Positions 9,675 to 18,367 of a stretch of 64,000 nt of DNA are shown here, piece after piece (within the stretch, counting starts at the first letter, position 1; each line of letters opens with the position of its first letter). Made by a program: the position numbers and the translations under genes. A model generated the notes under the pieces. That model made no database searches and was not told the origin of the DNA. It saw only the letters and a list, made by a program, of their open reading frames with translations. The DNA comes from Fluviicola sp. GTDB lineage: Bacteria; Bacteroidota; Bacteroidia; Flavobacteriales_D; Crocinitomicaceae. The DNA lies in assembly GCF_029266855.1 (NCBI RefSeq), contig NZ_JAQSWB010000001.1:248001-312000 (forward strand). The letters run 5' to 3'.

Positions 9675-9965
9675 TTACTTTTTCTGGTAAAACTTCAAAA
9701 TGGATTTTCCGAAAATCAGGAATAAAATGCACGTACACGCTGCACCAAGAAAAATCCCGTTTTCCAAAATAGCTTTAATTCCATAGCGGATATGAAACAA
9801 GACCAATGCAAGAATAAATTGTACAACTGCATACCAGATGTTTGCAGCAGGCCTGTAACCGAATAGTCCCAAAAAGCGGGTTTTGGTTATTCCAAGTACA
9901 AAATGCGGAAGAGCATTCACGATTAAAACGCCAATAAGAAAGTCTAGAATCATAAATTTTATCAA
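9675..9965 (-). CDS. Small integral membrane protein, unknown function
   Basis: 96 residues with three likely membrane helices (about 5-25, 44-62 and 68-88) and charged ends (C-terminal SILKFYQKK). No family motif is recognised. It lies between the QorB-like gene, from which it is separated by a terminator hairpin, and alkB, 90 bases away. It is probably transcribed separately. The coding call rests on its clean open frame, hydrophobic periodicity and position in an otherwise empty gap. Confidence 0.7.
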   Translation of the reverse strand: MIKFMILDFLIGVLIVNALPHFVLGITKTRFLGLFGYRPAANIWYAVVQFILALVLFHIRYGIKAILENGIFLGAACTCILFLIFGKSILKFYQKK

Positions 9966-9991
9966 TGAATCGCTGAAGTTACAAAATAAAA

Positions 9992-10017
9992 AAAGCGATC
10001 CGTAAACGAACCGCTTT
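9992..10017 (-). terminator. Terminator of the QorB-like oxidoreductase gene
   Basis: On the minus strand an 11-bp stem (AAAGCGGTTCG pairing with CGGATCGCTTT through two G-T wobbles) is followed by a run of T. It lies directly after the oxidoreductase stop codon. Confidence 0.75.
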
Positions 10018-10035
10018 TAAAATCAAAGGGATTGA

Positions 10036-10896
10036 TTATTGGTATATTTCTCCGATAAATTGATCCAGAGAACTTGGTTTTCTTCCTAAAAGCTGCTCTA
10101 AATGTGTATTGGGAATATCAAAATCGCCATCTTTTGTTGCGGTTGCAAATCCAAGTGAAAACCCGATCACTTCTTCCGGAACACCTGCCTCGGATAATGC
10201 TTTTGAAAAATCCGCTACAGAGACATCATTATAGGCAACGGTCTTTCCGCTATGAGCAGAAATAGCATTGGCAACATCCTGGTAGGAGTAGCTCTCCACA
10301 TTCGAAATTTCGTAAGTTTTATTCTCATGTCCAGGAGAACTTAACACATTGGCAAAAGCTTCAGCCATTTCGGTTCTTAAAGTATATGGAACACGTCCGT
10401 TTCCGGCAGGAAAGTTAATTCCGGTTTCCTGAACCTGTTGGCCTACAAAAACCGGGATCACATCTGCGTATAAATTGTCGCGCAGGAAAGTGTAGGTCAA
10501 ACCCGAATCCAAAATGTACTTTTCCGTATCGAAATGAACTCCCATAAATGGTTTTAAAGCGGATTTTTCCAGGTTTTGCATCGAAACACCGGTGTAAAGG
10601 ATGTGTTTCACTCCGGCTTCTTTTGCTGCGTCAACCGCTCTTTTTTGTTGTCCTAAACGATCTTCCAAATCACTGGAAGAAATCAAAAGTACTTTTTCAA
10701 TTCCCTGAAATGCTTTTACCAGTGACTCTTTATCGTGGTAGTTGCCAATTCTTACGTCGACTCCCAGTTCTTTTAAGCCTTTTGCTTTGTCTGCATCGCG
10801 AACCAGCACTGCTACTTCATTTGCCGGAATTTTTTTTACCAGGAATTCTACTGTTGCTTTTCCTAAATTTCCTGTTGCGCCTGTTACTAAAATCAT
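10036..10896 (-). CDS. qorB: NmrA/QorB-like NAD(P)H-binding oxidoreductase (atypical SDR)
   Basis: Probable NAD(P)H:quinone oxidoreductase of the atypical short-chain dehydrogenase type. The 286-residue length equals that of E. coli QorB (YtfG). The N-terminal Rossmann motif is TGATGNLGKA (GxxGxxG), followed by VLVRDADKAKGL (dinucleotide specificity loop) and LLISSSDLEDR. There is no classical SDR YxxxK site, as expected for this group. It is divergent from an HxlR regulator across a 144-bp gap containing paired palindromes. The ytfG/ytfH pair of E. coli has the same gene content, which supports both calls. Likely role: response to quinone or electrophile stress. Gene symbol by similarity only. 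Confidence 0.82.
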   Translation of the reverse strand: MILVTGATGNLGKATVEFLVKKIPANEVAVLVRDADKAKGLKELGVDVRIGNYHDKESLVKAFQGIEKVLLISSSDLEDRLGQQKRAVDAAKEAGVKHILYTGVSMQNLEKSALKPFMGVHFDTEKYILDSGLTYTFLRDNLYADVIPVFVGQQVQETGINFPAGNGRVPYTLRTEMAEAFANVLSSPGHENKTYEISNVESYSYQDVANAISAHSGKTVAYNDVSVADFSKALSEAGVPEEVIGFSLGFATATKDGDFDIPNTHLEQLLGRKPSSLDQFIGEIYQ

Positions 10897-10949
10897 ATGT
10901 CAATTTTTTAATTTGTAAAGTCCTGATATTTATCATCAGGATGATGGAA

Positions 10950-10957
10950 CAAAGCTA
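10950..10957 (-). promoter_or_regulatory. -7 element (TAGCTTTG) of the QorB-like gene
   Basis: On the minus strand TAGCTTTG matches the Bacteroidota -7 consensus TAnnTTTG. A TTTG lies 15 bases further upstream, shorter than the usual 17-23, so the -33 assignment is uncertain. The position, 53 bases before the start codon and beside the HxlR-type palindromes, suits a repressible promoter. Confidence 0.5.
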
Positions 10958-10985
10958 CAGGATCTTACTATACAAAAAGAAGTCC

Positions 10986-11017
10986 TATACTTTTGTATAG
11001 CGATATACTTTTGTATA
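10986..11017. promoter_or_regulatory. Twin-palindrome operator, probable HxlR binding sites
   Basis: Two identical 14-bp inverted repeats, TATACTTTTGTATA at 10986-10999 and 11004-11017, are spaced 18 bases start to start. A further half-like site (TATACAAAA, around 10970) lies on the oxidoreductase side. They fill the gap between the divergent QorB-like and HxlR genes, upstream of both -7 elements. HxlR/QorR-type repressors bind such AT-rich inverted repeats; that this HxlR protein binds here is inference. Confidence 0.7.
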
Positions 11018-11028
11018 CTTGTATCGCG

Positions 11029-11036
11029 TAATTTTG
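11029..11036 (+). promoter_or_regulatory. -7 element (TAATTTTG) four bases before the HxlR start codon
   Basis: TAATTTTG matches TAnnTTTG. Only four bases (TAAA) separate it from the ATG at 11041, so transcription would begin at or next to the start codon. The same spacing occurs at three other genes in the window. Confidence 0.55.
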
Positions 11037-11040
11037 TAAA

Positions 11041-11424
11041 ATGGAAGAAGGAATCGATTTTAAAGAAGCAACATCCTGCCCGATCCAGTTTGTTTTGGCA
11101 ATCAATGATACCATGAATGTCATTTCGGGTAAGTGGAAATTGCCTATTATAGCGACCATGTCATTCGGGAAGCAACGGTTTACCGAGATTCAGCGGAAGA
11201 TTCCGAAGATTACACCGAGAATGCTTTCCAAGGAATTAAAAGAATTGGAATTGAACGGGATTGTAAAACGAACGGTTTATGATTCGATTCCTGTTTTGGT
11301 GGAATACGAATTGACGGAATCTGCAAAACAATTAAGTGATGTGATGAATAGCATGATTAGTTGGGGGATTAATCATCGTAGAGGAATAGTGGAGGAGAAT
11401 AAGCTTGAAAATATGGCAGTTTGA
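11041..11424 (+). CDS. HxlR-family winged-helix transcriptional regulator
   Basis: 127-residue DNA-binding regulator with the HxlR core: CPIQFVLAINDTMNVISGKW (first helix), FTEIQRKIPKITPRMLSKELKELELNGIVKR (recognition helix and wing), and VLVEYELTESAKQLSDVMNSMISWG. It has a single cysteine, C13, at the position where redox-sensing members (YodB, QorR) carry theirs, so thiol-based sensing of quinones or electrophiles is plausible but inferred. It is divergent from the QorB-like gene with shared operator palindromes, suggesting autoregulation and repression of that gene. The ATG at 11041 lies four bases after a TAnnTTTG box. Confidence 0.92.
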   Translation: MEEGIDFKEATSCPIQFVLAINDTMNVISGKWKLPIIATMSFGKQRFTEIQRKIPKITPRMLSKELKELELNGIVKRTVYDSIPVLVEYELTESAKQLSDVMNSMISWGINHRRGIVEENKLENMAV

Positions 11425-11469
11425 GCGGTTTAACGTATTGTCCATTTTTTGAGAATTCGAAAATTCGCG

Positions 11470-11489
11470 TGTTCGCGAAATAGCGAACA
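11470..11489. repeat. Inverted repeat TGTTCGC-N6-GCGAACA
   Basis: Perfect 7-bp arms around six bases, in the gap between the convergent HxlR and secreted Ig-like genes. The core GTTCGC-N6-GCGAAC recurs at 44280-44297. No T-run follows on either strand, so it does not look like a simple terminator. Confidence 0.6.
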
Positions 11490-11538
11490 GGTCAAGGTTT
11501 ATAATACTGTAATCACCGTGTTGATTTTTATTCAACTT

Positions 11539-12297
11539 TCACTCGGCTTTTTCAGGCTTCGTAAAGGCTATCCATTCCGTTTCCTCTGAAACATTTCCTG
11601 AAACATCGATGATCATGAACTTTACCTGATAGTTCATTCCTTCGTCGAATATGAAAGCTCCGGAACACATACCATGTCCGATAGAAATACCTTCTCTTCC
11701 TTCGCTAATATAATACGTTGTCTCTTTACCGGTCTCAACGGATCGAACGGTTGTTTTTATTAAATAATCAGATTGCTCTTTAATCTGTGAATCAAAATTA
11801 ACATGAATAGAGGGGCCACATCCATAATGCCGGAATGATTTATTTTTCTCCTTTGGCACCACTATCCATCGGGGAACTTCCGTATCACTTTCGTCGGTTA
11901 CGAAATAAGTGATTGCATCGTATTTTTGAGTTTTCGAATTGTAGTTACCCAAATTTTCATAGTCAGGTAAATGTTCGATTACCAATTGGTATTCTTTTCC
12001 CGGAGTTAATGATCTTTCAGGTTTCAACAGCGCCTGGGTTAAGAAAAACTGTCCGACATGAATCTCTTCAACAACTAATGAAATCCGTTCGCCTCCGGAC
12101 TTTAAATAAATCGGAAATTGCTTATTCAAACCATTTATTACGTGCTGACTTTCTGCATATCCATCCAAAATAAAAACACTCGTTTTTTTTATTTCCTTTT
12201 GATTTGGAAAGACATACAAACCCGTTCCGGCACAATCTGCTGAACATTTAAATCCCATGCAAATAAAAATCAGGAAAGCAATAACCGAAGATTTCAT
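11539..12297 (-). CDS. Secreted protein of unknown function with Ig-like beta domains
   Basis: 252 residues with a signal peptide (MKSSVIAFLIFICMGFKCS, cleavage near SA/DC). No canonical lipobox is present, so it is probably soluble in the periplasm or on the surface. The mature part looks like two beta-sandwich domains: ~25-125 (ends LTPGKEYQLVIEHLPDY) and ~140-245 (FIFDEGMNYQVKFMIIDVSGNVSEETEWIAF, a fibronectin/Ig-like final strand pair). Cysteines in YGCGPSIHV and GHGMCSGAF may form a disulfide. It is convergent with HxlR and divergent from the M14 peptidase gene. I do not recognise a specific family. Confidence 0.75.
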   Translation of the reverse strand: MKSSVIAFLIFICMGFKCSADCAGTGLYVFPNQKEIKKTSVFILDGYAESQHVINGLNKQFPIYLKSGGERISLVVEEIHVGQFFLTQALLKPERSLTPGKEYQLVIEHLPDYENLGNYNSKTQKYDAITYFVTDESDTEVPRWIVVPKEKNKSFRHYGCGPSIHVNFDSQIKEQSDYLIKTTVRSVETGKETTYYISEGREGISIGHGMCSGAFIFDEGMNYQVKFMIIDVSGNVSEETEWIAFTKPEKAE

Positions 12298-12351
12298 AGA
12301 CCCTTTTTTATCTTGTACACTACTACTTAAAATTAGTTCATCTTCTTGAAT

Positions 12352-12359
12352 TAAATTTG
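12352..12359 (+). promoter_or_regulatory. -7 element (TAAATTTG) of the M14 carboxypeptidase gene
   Basis: TAAATTTG fits TAnnTTTG and lies 49 bases before the ATG at 12409, giving a leader of about 45 bases. No TTG is found at 17-23 bases upstream, so the assignment is moderate. Confidence 0.4.
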
Positions 12360-12408
12360 TCTGTCTGTCACTACTTCAGGATTTGCAGAGATATCTTATT
12401 TTTAAGCC

Positions 12409-14100
12409 ATGAAACTTGCATTCTTCACACTGATATTTCCCCTGCTTACCTTGGCACAATGGGGTGAGAATAAAACTCCCACATATCCCGAATTGATAGA
12501 GATCTATAAAAAATGGGATCAGAAGCATCCGGAAATTGAATTGTATCAAATGGGTGAATCCGACACGGAGTTTCCGCTTTACGTAGTAATTATTAATGGG
12601 GCAGGAGATTCCCTGCAAACCTTTCAGAAAGCCCGCGACAATACAAGTATTTTAATCAATAATGCTATTCATGCCGGTGAACCCGATGGTGTAAACGCCT
12701 GTTTATTGTGGATCGAAGAATGGATCAGGAAGGGAAAGAAAACAAAAGATTTGCCGCTAATTGCAATTATTCCTGCTTATAATGTGGGCGGAATGATGAA
12801 CAGATCTTCATCCAGCAGAGCAAACCAGGATGGTCCGGCTGAGTACGGTTTCAGAGGGAATGCACAAAACCTGGACCTGAACCGGGATTTCATCAAGATG
12901 GATTCCAAAAACATGAGAACCTTTGCCTCGATCTACCACGCACTTGATCCGGATGTATTCGTTGATACGCATGTTTCGAACGGAGCGGATTATCAATACA
13001 CTCTGACCTTTATTCATCCAATGAAAGAACGGATGGATCCGGGAGTTCGGAATTTATTTACACAAAAATACCTTCCTAATCTGACCGAGACATTGAAAAA
13101 GGAGAGTTGGGATTGGTCGCCGTATGTGGAGACGACCGGGGAAACACCGGAATCGGGCATCCAGGCATTCAATGATCTTCCGAGATATGCACAAGGTTAC
13201 GGAACACTTTTTCATGCACTGAGTATTACAGTGGAAACTCACATGCTGAAACCCTTTCCACAGCGGGTCCGGGCAACTAAAGATTATTTAAACTTTTTAT
13301 TCAGCTGGAGTAAGGAGAATACTTTGGCCATTGAAAATGCCAGGAAAGATGCATTTAAGCGAGATATGAAACAAGCTTATTTCCCAATGAATTATAAGCT
13401 AAGTGAGCAAAAAGATTCGATTTTGTTCAAAGGCTACGAATTCGGATACAAACCAAGTGAAGTTTCAGCAAAGGACCGTTTATTTTATGATCGCTCAAAA
13501 CCGTTCACGAAATATATTCCTTATTTCCAAACGTATCGATACCAGGATTCTGTCAGGATTCCAAAAGGATATATTGTTTCACTGGAAGCAGAAAACATTA
13601 TTGAGCGTTTGAGAGCAAATGGAGTGAAATTCATGGAAATGGATAGTATAACACAGAAAGTTCATACGATCAGGATCCTGGATTTCGAATCCGGCAACCG
13701 GCCATATGAAGGACATTATTTACACCGGAAAGTAAAAAGCATCGAGCAGGAAGAACAGGTTCGTATCCCGAAAGGCAGTGTTTGGATTCCCTGTGATCAG
13801 GACAAACTGAATTTTATTATCAGTGTTTTGGAGCCGCGTGCCGAAGACTCATACTTTGCCTGGAACTTTATGGACAGTTATGTACAGGAGAAAGAATATT
13901 TTTCTGCCTATGTTTTTGAAGACGAAGCGGCGAAATTGTTGAATAATGATCCGGGTCTTAAAGCAAGGTTAGAAGAAAAGAAAAAATCCGACCCGGAATT
14001 CGCAAAAAATGGAGAAGCTCAGTTGTTTTTCATTTATCAGAATTGTCATCACTTTGAAAACAAGACATTTAATCGGCTTCCGATTTTCAAATCTTATTAG
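12409..14100 (+). CDS. Secreted M14-family zinc carboxypeptidase
   Basis: Zinc metallocarboxypeptidase expected to trim peptide C-termini outside the cytoplasm. It has 563 residues and a short signal peptide (MKLAFFTLIFPLLTLAQ). Zinc ligands H88 and E91 lie in AIHAGEPDG (HxxE), H188 in VDTHVSNG, and the catalytic glutamate is probably E276 in ITVETHMLK, all in the order expected for M14. The C-terminal ~250 residues form a beta-rich region without recognised motifs and end without a T9SS sorting domain. It is followed by the PNGase F-like cargo gene on the same strand, 126 bases away. The family is certain; substrate unknown. Confidence 0.92.
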   Translation: MKLAFFTLIFPLLTLAQWGENKTPTYPELIEIYKKWDQKHPEIELYQMGESDTEFPLYVVIINGAGDSLQTFQKARDNTSILINNAIHAGEPDGVNACLLWIEEWIRKGKKTKDLPLIAIIPAYNVGGMMNRSSSSRANQDGPAEYGFRGNAQNLDLNRDFIKMDSKNMRTFASIYHALDPDVFVDTHVSNGADYQYTLTFIHPMKERMDPGVRNLFTQKYLPNLTETLKKESWDWSPYVETTGETPESGIQAFNDLPRYAQGYGTLFHALSITVETHMLKPFPQRVRATKDYLNFLFSWSKENTLAIENARKDAFKRDMKQAYFPMNYKLSEQKDSILFKGYEFGYKPSEVSAKDRLFYDRSKPFTKYIPYFQTYRYQDSVRIPKGYIVSLEAENIIERLRANGVKFMEMDSITQKVHTIRILDFESGNRPYEGHYLHRKVKSIEQEEQVRIPKGSVWIPCDQDKLNFIISVLEPRAEDSYFAWNFMDSYVQEKEYFSAYVFEDEAAKLLNNDPGLKARLEEKKKSDPEFAKNGEAQLFFIYQNCHHFENKTFNRLPIFKSY

Positions 14101-14226
14101 TCAGCAATACAAGACTTGGATGTAATTTGGGTGCAAAAAGGACTTTGTCCCGGAAATGTCACAAAATCGATATAGGTATGGAGTGTTCTTTGGGTTATCT
14201 TTACCCTCCTATACTGATTATAAGAT

Positions 14227-17200
14227 ATGAAAAAACTATTTCTCTCAGGTTTTCTTGCATTTGGAGCACTTGCTTCATTTGCCCAGGACACAACCTGGGT
14301 TCAGACCTACACGTTTGACACCATCGTATCCAGAAGAGCTGAATTTCAATTTCCGGCAAGTTTAGATACCAAGCGTTTTGAAAAGGTGTTAATGTATTAC
14401 AAGTTAAAATGCAGTCCTTTAACCACATGGGATAACTACAATTGCGGTGAATGGGATTATTTGGCTTATACGCGAATTTTCGAGCATACTGGGATCATGG
14501 ATTCAGTGCAGGTAGACGGGGAAAAGTTTAAAGTAAATACAACAGCTCCGCTATCTTACGCATATGCAAATCAAGCATATTACGATCAGCAGTACCGGCA
14601 AGTAGCAAGGAGAACACTTCAAACTTCCAATATGCATGCTATTTCTGGAACAGCAGCCTCCAATGTTAATTTTGTGAGTACAGGTTCCAACGGCGCAAAA
14701 ATGCAATGGATCGTTTCGGCATCTGACCTGGCTGCAAACGGAATTGTTGCCGGAGACCTTCAGGCATTGCAACTGATGTTTAACCAGGGAATTTCCGAAT
14801 TGGAGAATGTAACGATCAAATTGAAGCATACTTCGGCAAGTGCCTTGACCAACTGGGAAACAAGCGGATTAACAGCGGTCTATGCTGATGACGTGATGAA
14901 TATTGTTAACGGAGCAACTGTTTTCCATTTCGGACAAGCATTCAATTATAATGGAACAGACAACCTGATCATTGAAATTTCTTACGAAGATGCGCATGTA
15001 TCAGGGATTTCAAGCGGACTTGCCATGCAGACCCTCGGCTCAAATTCCTCTTTATTTTATAACAACAGAGGTGGAGTATTCAACGCTACCGGGAGTAATT
15101 ATGCAGATGTCAACCTGAGTAATGTTGAACCGGGAGCAGACGTAACTGTTGCTTTTTGGGCAAAAGGAAACGGAGTTGCGGGAACCAGTACTTCGGTTTT
15201 GGAAGCGGTAGATTCATTAAACCAACGAATTTTCAATATTCATTTCCCATGGTCGGATAACAACATTTATTTTGACGCGGGTAACGGATCGAGTTATGAC
15301 CGGATTTCAAAATTGGCAACGGCAACAGATATTGATAATGTCTGGCATCATTGGGCTTTCGTTAAAAAGTCATCAAGCGGTCAAATGTTTATCTATAAAG
15401 ACGGTGTTCAATGGCATTCCGGAACCGGAAAAATATTACCGGTAGGAAAGATCTCCCGTTTTGTTTTGGGGGCGAATGCTGATAATGCGAATTTCTACAA
15501 CGGACAACTGGATGAATTATCTGTTTGGTCGACAGCCTTAAGTGCCGCAGACATTTCAGCATGGATGAATAAAAAGATCACTAACACACACCCGAATTAT
15601 TCGGATCTGGAACTTTACTACGATTTTGACGGTGAGCGCGGGATCATTGACCGAAGCACTCATAACCGATTGGCAATGGCTTCAAATACAAGCGCTGTTA
15701 TGACCTTAAATAACAGTTATATTGCCGGAACGGAAATGATCAGTGAGATTCCTGTTTTTTCATTGGACCAGGGAACTTACAATACTTCTACTGCGGATTC
15801 TGTTTTAACAGCAGTTTTTCCGGAAGTTTCCGTGAAGTTTAATTATGTTGCAAGTGATAACAGTTTCATTGTTTCTTCCAATGAGAAAACATATGCTTTA
15901 GCTACTGTCGATACCCTGACTTCTGCAGGAACAACGATTAGTTCAGGTCCGAGTCCTGTTGATGTAACGGAAACAAATGATACGATTACCTATTTTCAGG
16001 CCCCATTTGAAGAAGTAAACGACATTGAGATCGGACGATACATTACACCTTATGGAATCGGGTTTGATTTGGGACCTCAGGGATTTACGTGGATCTACGA
16101 TGTAACGGATTACCAGAAGTATCTGCACGGAATGGTTGATTTGGCAGCGCATAACACGCAAGAACTAATCGATCTGAAATTCGCATTTATAGAAGGAATT
16201 CCGGCAAGAGATGTTCACGATATTCAGCCCGTTTGGCAAAACTGGACTTCCTATAACTATGCCGAGATGGCTAACGATGTGGTTTTGCAAGCAACTCCGG
16301 TTGCACTTTCAGACACCTCCGAAAACTTTAAGATCAGAACGCGCTTAACCGGGCATGGTCAGGTTGGTAACGGAGCTTGTTGTGAATGGCAAGACAAACA
16401 ACACAAAATCATCATCGATGGCGTGGAGCGTTTCAGCTGGAGTATCTGGAGAGACGATTGCGGGAAAAACCCGAATATTGGTCAGGGAGGAACCTGGCCG
16501 TATGCACGTGAAGGCTGGTGTCCGGGAGATATGGTCAGGGAATTCGATCATGAACTGACTTCCTATGTGACACCTGGCGATACGGTGATAATTGATTATG
16601 ACGTATCAGATGTCCCTGCGAATGATGCAGGACAAGCAGGAGGGAATTTCGTAACTGCAATTGACCTGGTTTCCTATTCAGCACCAAACTTTCAGCACGA
16701 TGCGGCAATTTTGGATATATTGAATCCGAACAGCTACGAATATTACAGCAAATGGAATCCAACCTGTTCAAATCCTCGGGTGATCCTTCAAAATAACGGA
16801 GCTCTTCCTTTAACATCTTGTAAAATACGCATTTGGGTTTCTTACGGTAATTTCATTGATTATACATGGAACGGAAACCTGGGCTTCCTTCAGAAAGAAA
16901 TAGTTGAAATTCCGATTCCAAATCAAAACTTCTGGTTCGGAGCTAATCCGGCGAGTGGATTCTACGCCCGCGTGATTGAAATTGACGGATCAGCTGCACT
17001 GGATGAATATGCAAACAATAATGAATTCAAAACGAAGTATACGGCACCGGAAATGATTAACGGGGCATTCTTTGTTTGGATGACAACGAATAACAAGGCA
17101 AACGAAAACAAATGGAGATTGGTGGATCATAACGGGAACATTATTTTCCAGAGAACAGCCTTAACAAATACAACAGATTATAAAGATACCTTTAACCTGG

Positions 17201-17664
17201 CTCCGGGATGTTATTCCCTGATCCTTGAAGACAGCGATGATGACGGGATCGGTTTTTGGTACTCTGCACAAGTTGAAGGCGAAACAACAGGAGGATTCAG
17301 AGTACGGAAAGTGGGTGGTTCCATGATGGAAATCTTCCCTGCCGACTTTGGTTCATACCATCGTTATGATTTCTCTGTCGGTTTTACATTAGGCTTGGAT
17401 GAAGAAGTGCTGAAGAATGAATTACTTGTTTTCCCGAATCCTGCAGCTGAGAAAATGCGAGTGGAATTAGTAGGTAATATTGGAAACAATGCAAAAATAG
17501 AAGTGATTGATATGAATGGACGGGTAGTGAAATACCAGGCAGTTCTTAACAACAATCAAACATATGCAGCAGATTTCCAGGTTGGAGATTTACAAAACGG
17601 ATACTACCTTGTTCGCGTAAGCGGGGATAACGGTTCGGAAACGACACCGTTTGTTAAGCAGTAA
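14227..17664 (+). CDS. PNGase F-related, LamG-containing T9SS type A cargo protein
   Basis: 1145-residue secreted protein. It has a signal peptide (cleavage after FAQ, ~residue 20), an N-terminal beta domain beginning TYTFDTIVSRRAEFQFP with CGEWDYLAYTRIFEH, and a LamG/concanavalin-like domain (~280-440: DVTVAFWAKG, VWHHWAFVKKSSSGQMFIYKDG, LDELSVWSTALSAADI). Next comes a region similar to peptide-N-glycosidase F C-terminal modules (~705-825: GACCEWQDKQHKIIIDG, WSIWRDDCGKNP, GTWPYAREGWCPGD), then a beta region and a T9SS type A domain (ELLVFPNPAAEKMRVEL to the end). Activity on N-glycans is possible, but I cannot confirm the catalytic acidic residues. It could be an adhesin or glycan-binding protein instead. 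Ends with its own terminator. Confidence 0.85.
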   Translation: MKKLFLSGFLAFGALASFAQDTTWVQTYTFDTIVSRRAEFQFPASLDTKRFEKVLMYYKLKCSPLTTWDNYNCGEWDYLAYTRIFEHTGIMDSVQVDGEKFKVNTTAPLSYAYANQAYYDQQYRQVARRTLQTSNMHAISGTAASNVNFVSTGSNGAKMQWIVSASDLAANGIVAGDLQALQLMFNQGISELENVTIKLKHTSASALTNWETSGLTAVYADDVMNIVNGATVFHFGQAFNYNGTDNLIIEISYEDAHVSGISSGLAMQTLGSNSSLFYNNRGGVFNATGSNYADVNLSNVEPGADVTVAFWAKGNGVAGTSTSVLEAVDSLNQRIFNIHFPWSDNNIYFDAGNGSSYDRISKLATATDIDNVWHHWAFVKKSSSGQMFIYKDGVQWHSGTGKILPVGKISRFVLGANADNANFYNGQLDELSVWSTALSAADISAWMNKKITNTHPNYSDLELYYDFDGERGIIDRSTHNRLAMASNTSAVMTLNNSYIAGTEMISEIPVFSLDQGTYNTSTADSVLTAVFPEVSVKFNYVASDNSFIVSSNEKTYALATVDTLTSAGTTISSGPSPVDVTETNDTITYFQAPFEEVNDIEIGRYITPYGIGFDLGPQGFTWIYDVTDYQKYLHGMVDLAAHNTQELIDLKFAFIEGIPARDVHDIQPVWQNWTSYNYAEMANDVVLQATPVALSDTSENFKIRTRLTGHGQVGNGACCEWQDKQHKIIIDGVERFSWSIWRDDCGKNPNIGQGGTWPYAREGWCPGDMVREFDHELTSYVTPGDTVIIDYDVSDVPANDAGQAGGNFVTAIDLVSYSAPNFQHDAAILDILNPNSYEYYSKWNPTCSNPRVILQNNGALPLTSCKIRIWVSYGNFIDYTWNGNLGFLQKEIVEIPIPNQNFWFGANPASGFYARVIEIDGSAALDEYANNNEFKTKYTAPEMINGAFFVWMTTNNKANENKWRLVDHNGNIIFQRTALTNTTDYKDTFNLAPGCYSLILEDSDDDGIGFWYSAQVEGETTGGFRVRKVGGSMMEIFPADFGSYHRYDFSVGFTLGLDEEVLKNELLVFPNPAAEKMRVELVGNIGNNAKIEVIDMNGRVVKYQAVLNNNQTYAADFQVGDLQNGYYLVRVSGDNGSETTPFVKQ

Positions 17665-17683
17665 AGGAATCAGATAACTATTG

Positions 17684-17718
17684 AAACGCGGTTCATTTTA
17701 TTGGGCCGCGTTTTTTTT
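17684..17718 (+). terminator. Terminator of the PNGase F-like gene
   Basis: An 8-bp perfect stem AAACGCGG / CCGCGTTT with a 14-base loop runs into eight T residues, 20 bases after the stop codon at 17664. Confidence 0.85.
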
Positions 17719-17728
17719 GCGCCTGATA

Positions 17729-17771
17729 ATTTTGGGATTTCGGGAAAACCCAATGTCCCAATATTGGGGCA
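17729..17771. repeat. Copy A of a 43-bp dispersed palindromic repeat
   Basis: This 43-base stretch matches 30421-30463 at 40 of 43 positions. It contains a TTGGG...CCCAA inverted pair followed by a near-palindrome around CCCAATATTGGG. Here it lies between the terminator of the PNGase F-like gene and the convergent maf gene. Confidence 0.8.
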
Positions 17772-17785
17772 GGGAATACCAATAA

Positions 17786-18367
17786 TCATTTTTCAAATGA
17801 AACAAATCCTTGAATCTCCTTATACAAACGATTGGTTGGAAGTCCCATCACATTGGTATACGTTCCTTCCATGCGTTTTACGGCCACATAACCGATCCAT
17901 TCCTGCACGCCGTAAGATCCGGCTTTGTCAAAGGGTTTGTACTGATCAATGTAAAAGTTGATATCTTCTTCTGTGAGGTGTTCAAATTCTACATCCGTTC
18001 GTTCGGAAAAGGAGGTGCTTTTTACCCGGGAGCCAATGAAAACTCCGGTTATTACTGTGTGCTTTCTTCCTGATAAACGCGATAACATCTTTTTTGCATC
18101 TTCAAAATCCACCGGTTTCCCAAGAATTTCACCTTCAAGAATAACTACAGTATCTGCACAGATGACCGCTTCGTGATCGGCCAGGCCGGGCAGGAGGGCA
18201 GCGGCTTTCAGTTTTGCAAGAAACTCGGGAACTTCCGAAGCCGGAAGCGAATCAGGGTAAAGCTCTTCCGTATCTTTTATCCTTACTTCAAATTCGATAC
18301 CAATACCTGCCAGAAGTTCTTTTCTCCGGGGGGATTGGGAACCGAGGATCCATTTAATTTCGTTCAT
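17786..18367 (-). CDS. maf: Maf-family nucleotide pyrophosphatase (dTTP/UTP type)
   Basis: Hydrolyses non-canonical or excess nucleoside triphosphates to monophosphates (house-cleaning). From the start MNEIKW it has 193 residues, the usual Maf length. The N-terminal signature SQSPRRKELL is at residues 10-19, AVICADTVVILEGEILGKP supplies the catalytic aspartate, and YGVQEWIGYVAVKRMEGTYTNVMGLP is the typical end. Longer upstream reading is possible, but the chosen ATG overlaps the ubiA-like stop codon in an ATGA, a sign of translational coupling, and gives the family's normal N-terminus. It is the last gene of the queE-porE-ubiA-maf unit. Confidence 0.94.
   Translation of the reverse strand: MNEIKWILGSQSPRRKELLAGIGIEFEVRIKDTEELYPDSLPASEVPEFLAKLKAAALLPGLADHEAVICADTVVILEGEILGKPVDFEDAKKMLSRLSGRKHTVITGVFIGSRVKSTSFSERTDVEFEHLTEEDINFYIDQYKPFDKAGSYGVQEWIGYVAVKRMEGTYTNVMGLPTNRLYKEIQGFVSFEK

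Noticed and set aside
10548-11000. A 150-codon plus-strand frame opposite the QorB-like gene and its promoter region.
   Set aside because: Antisense to a conserved gene and leucine-rich without domain pattern; it would also run through the operator region.
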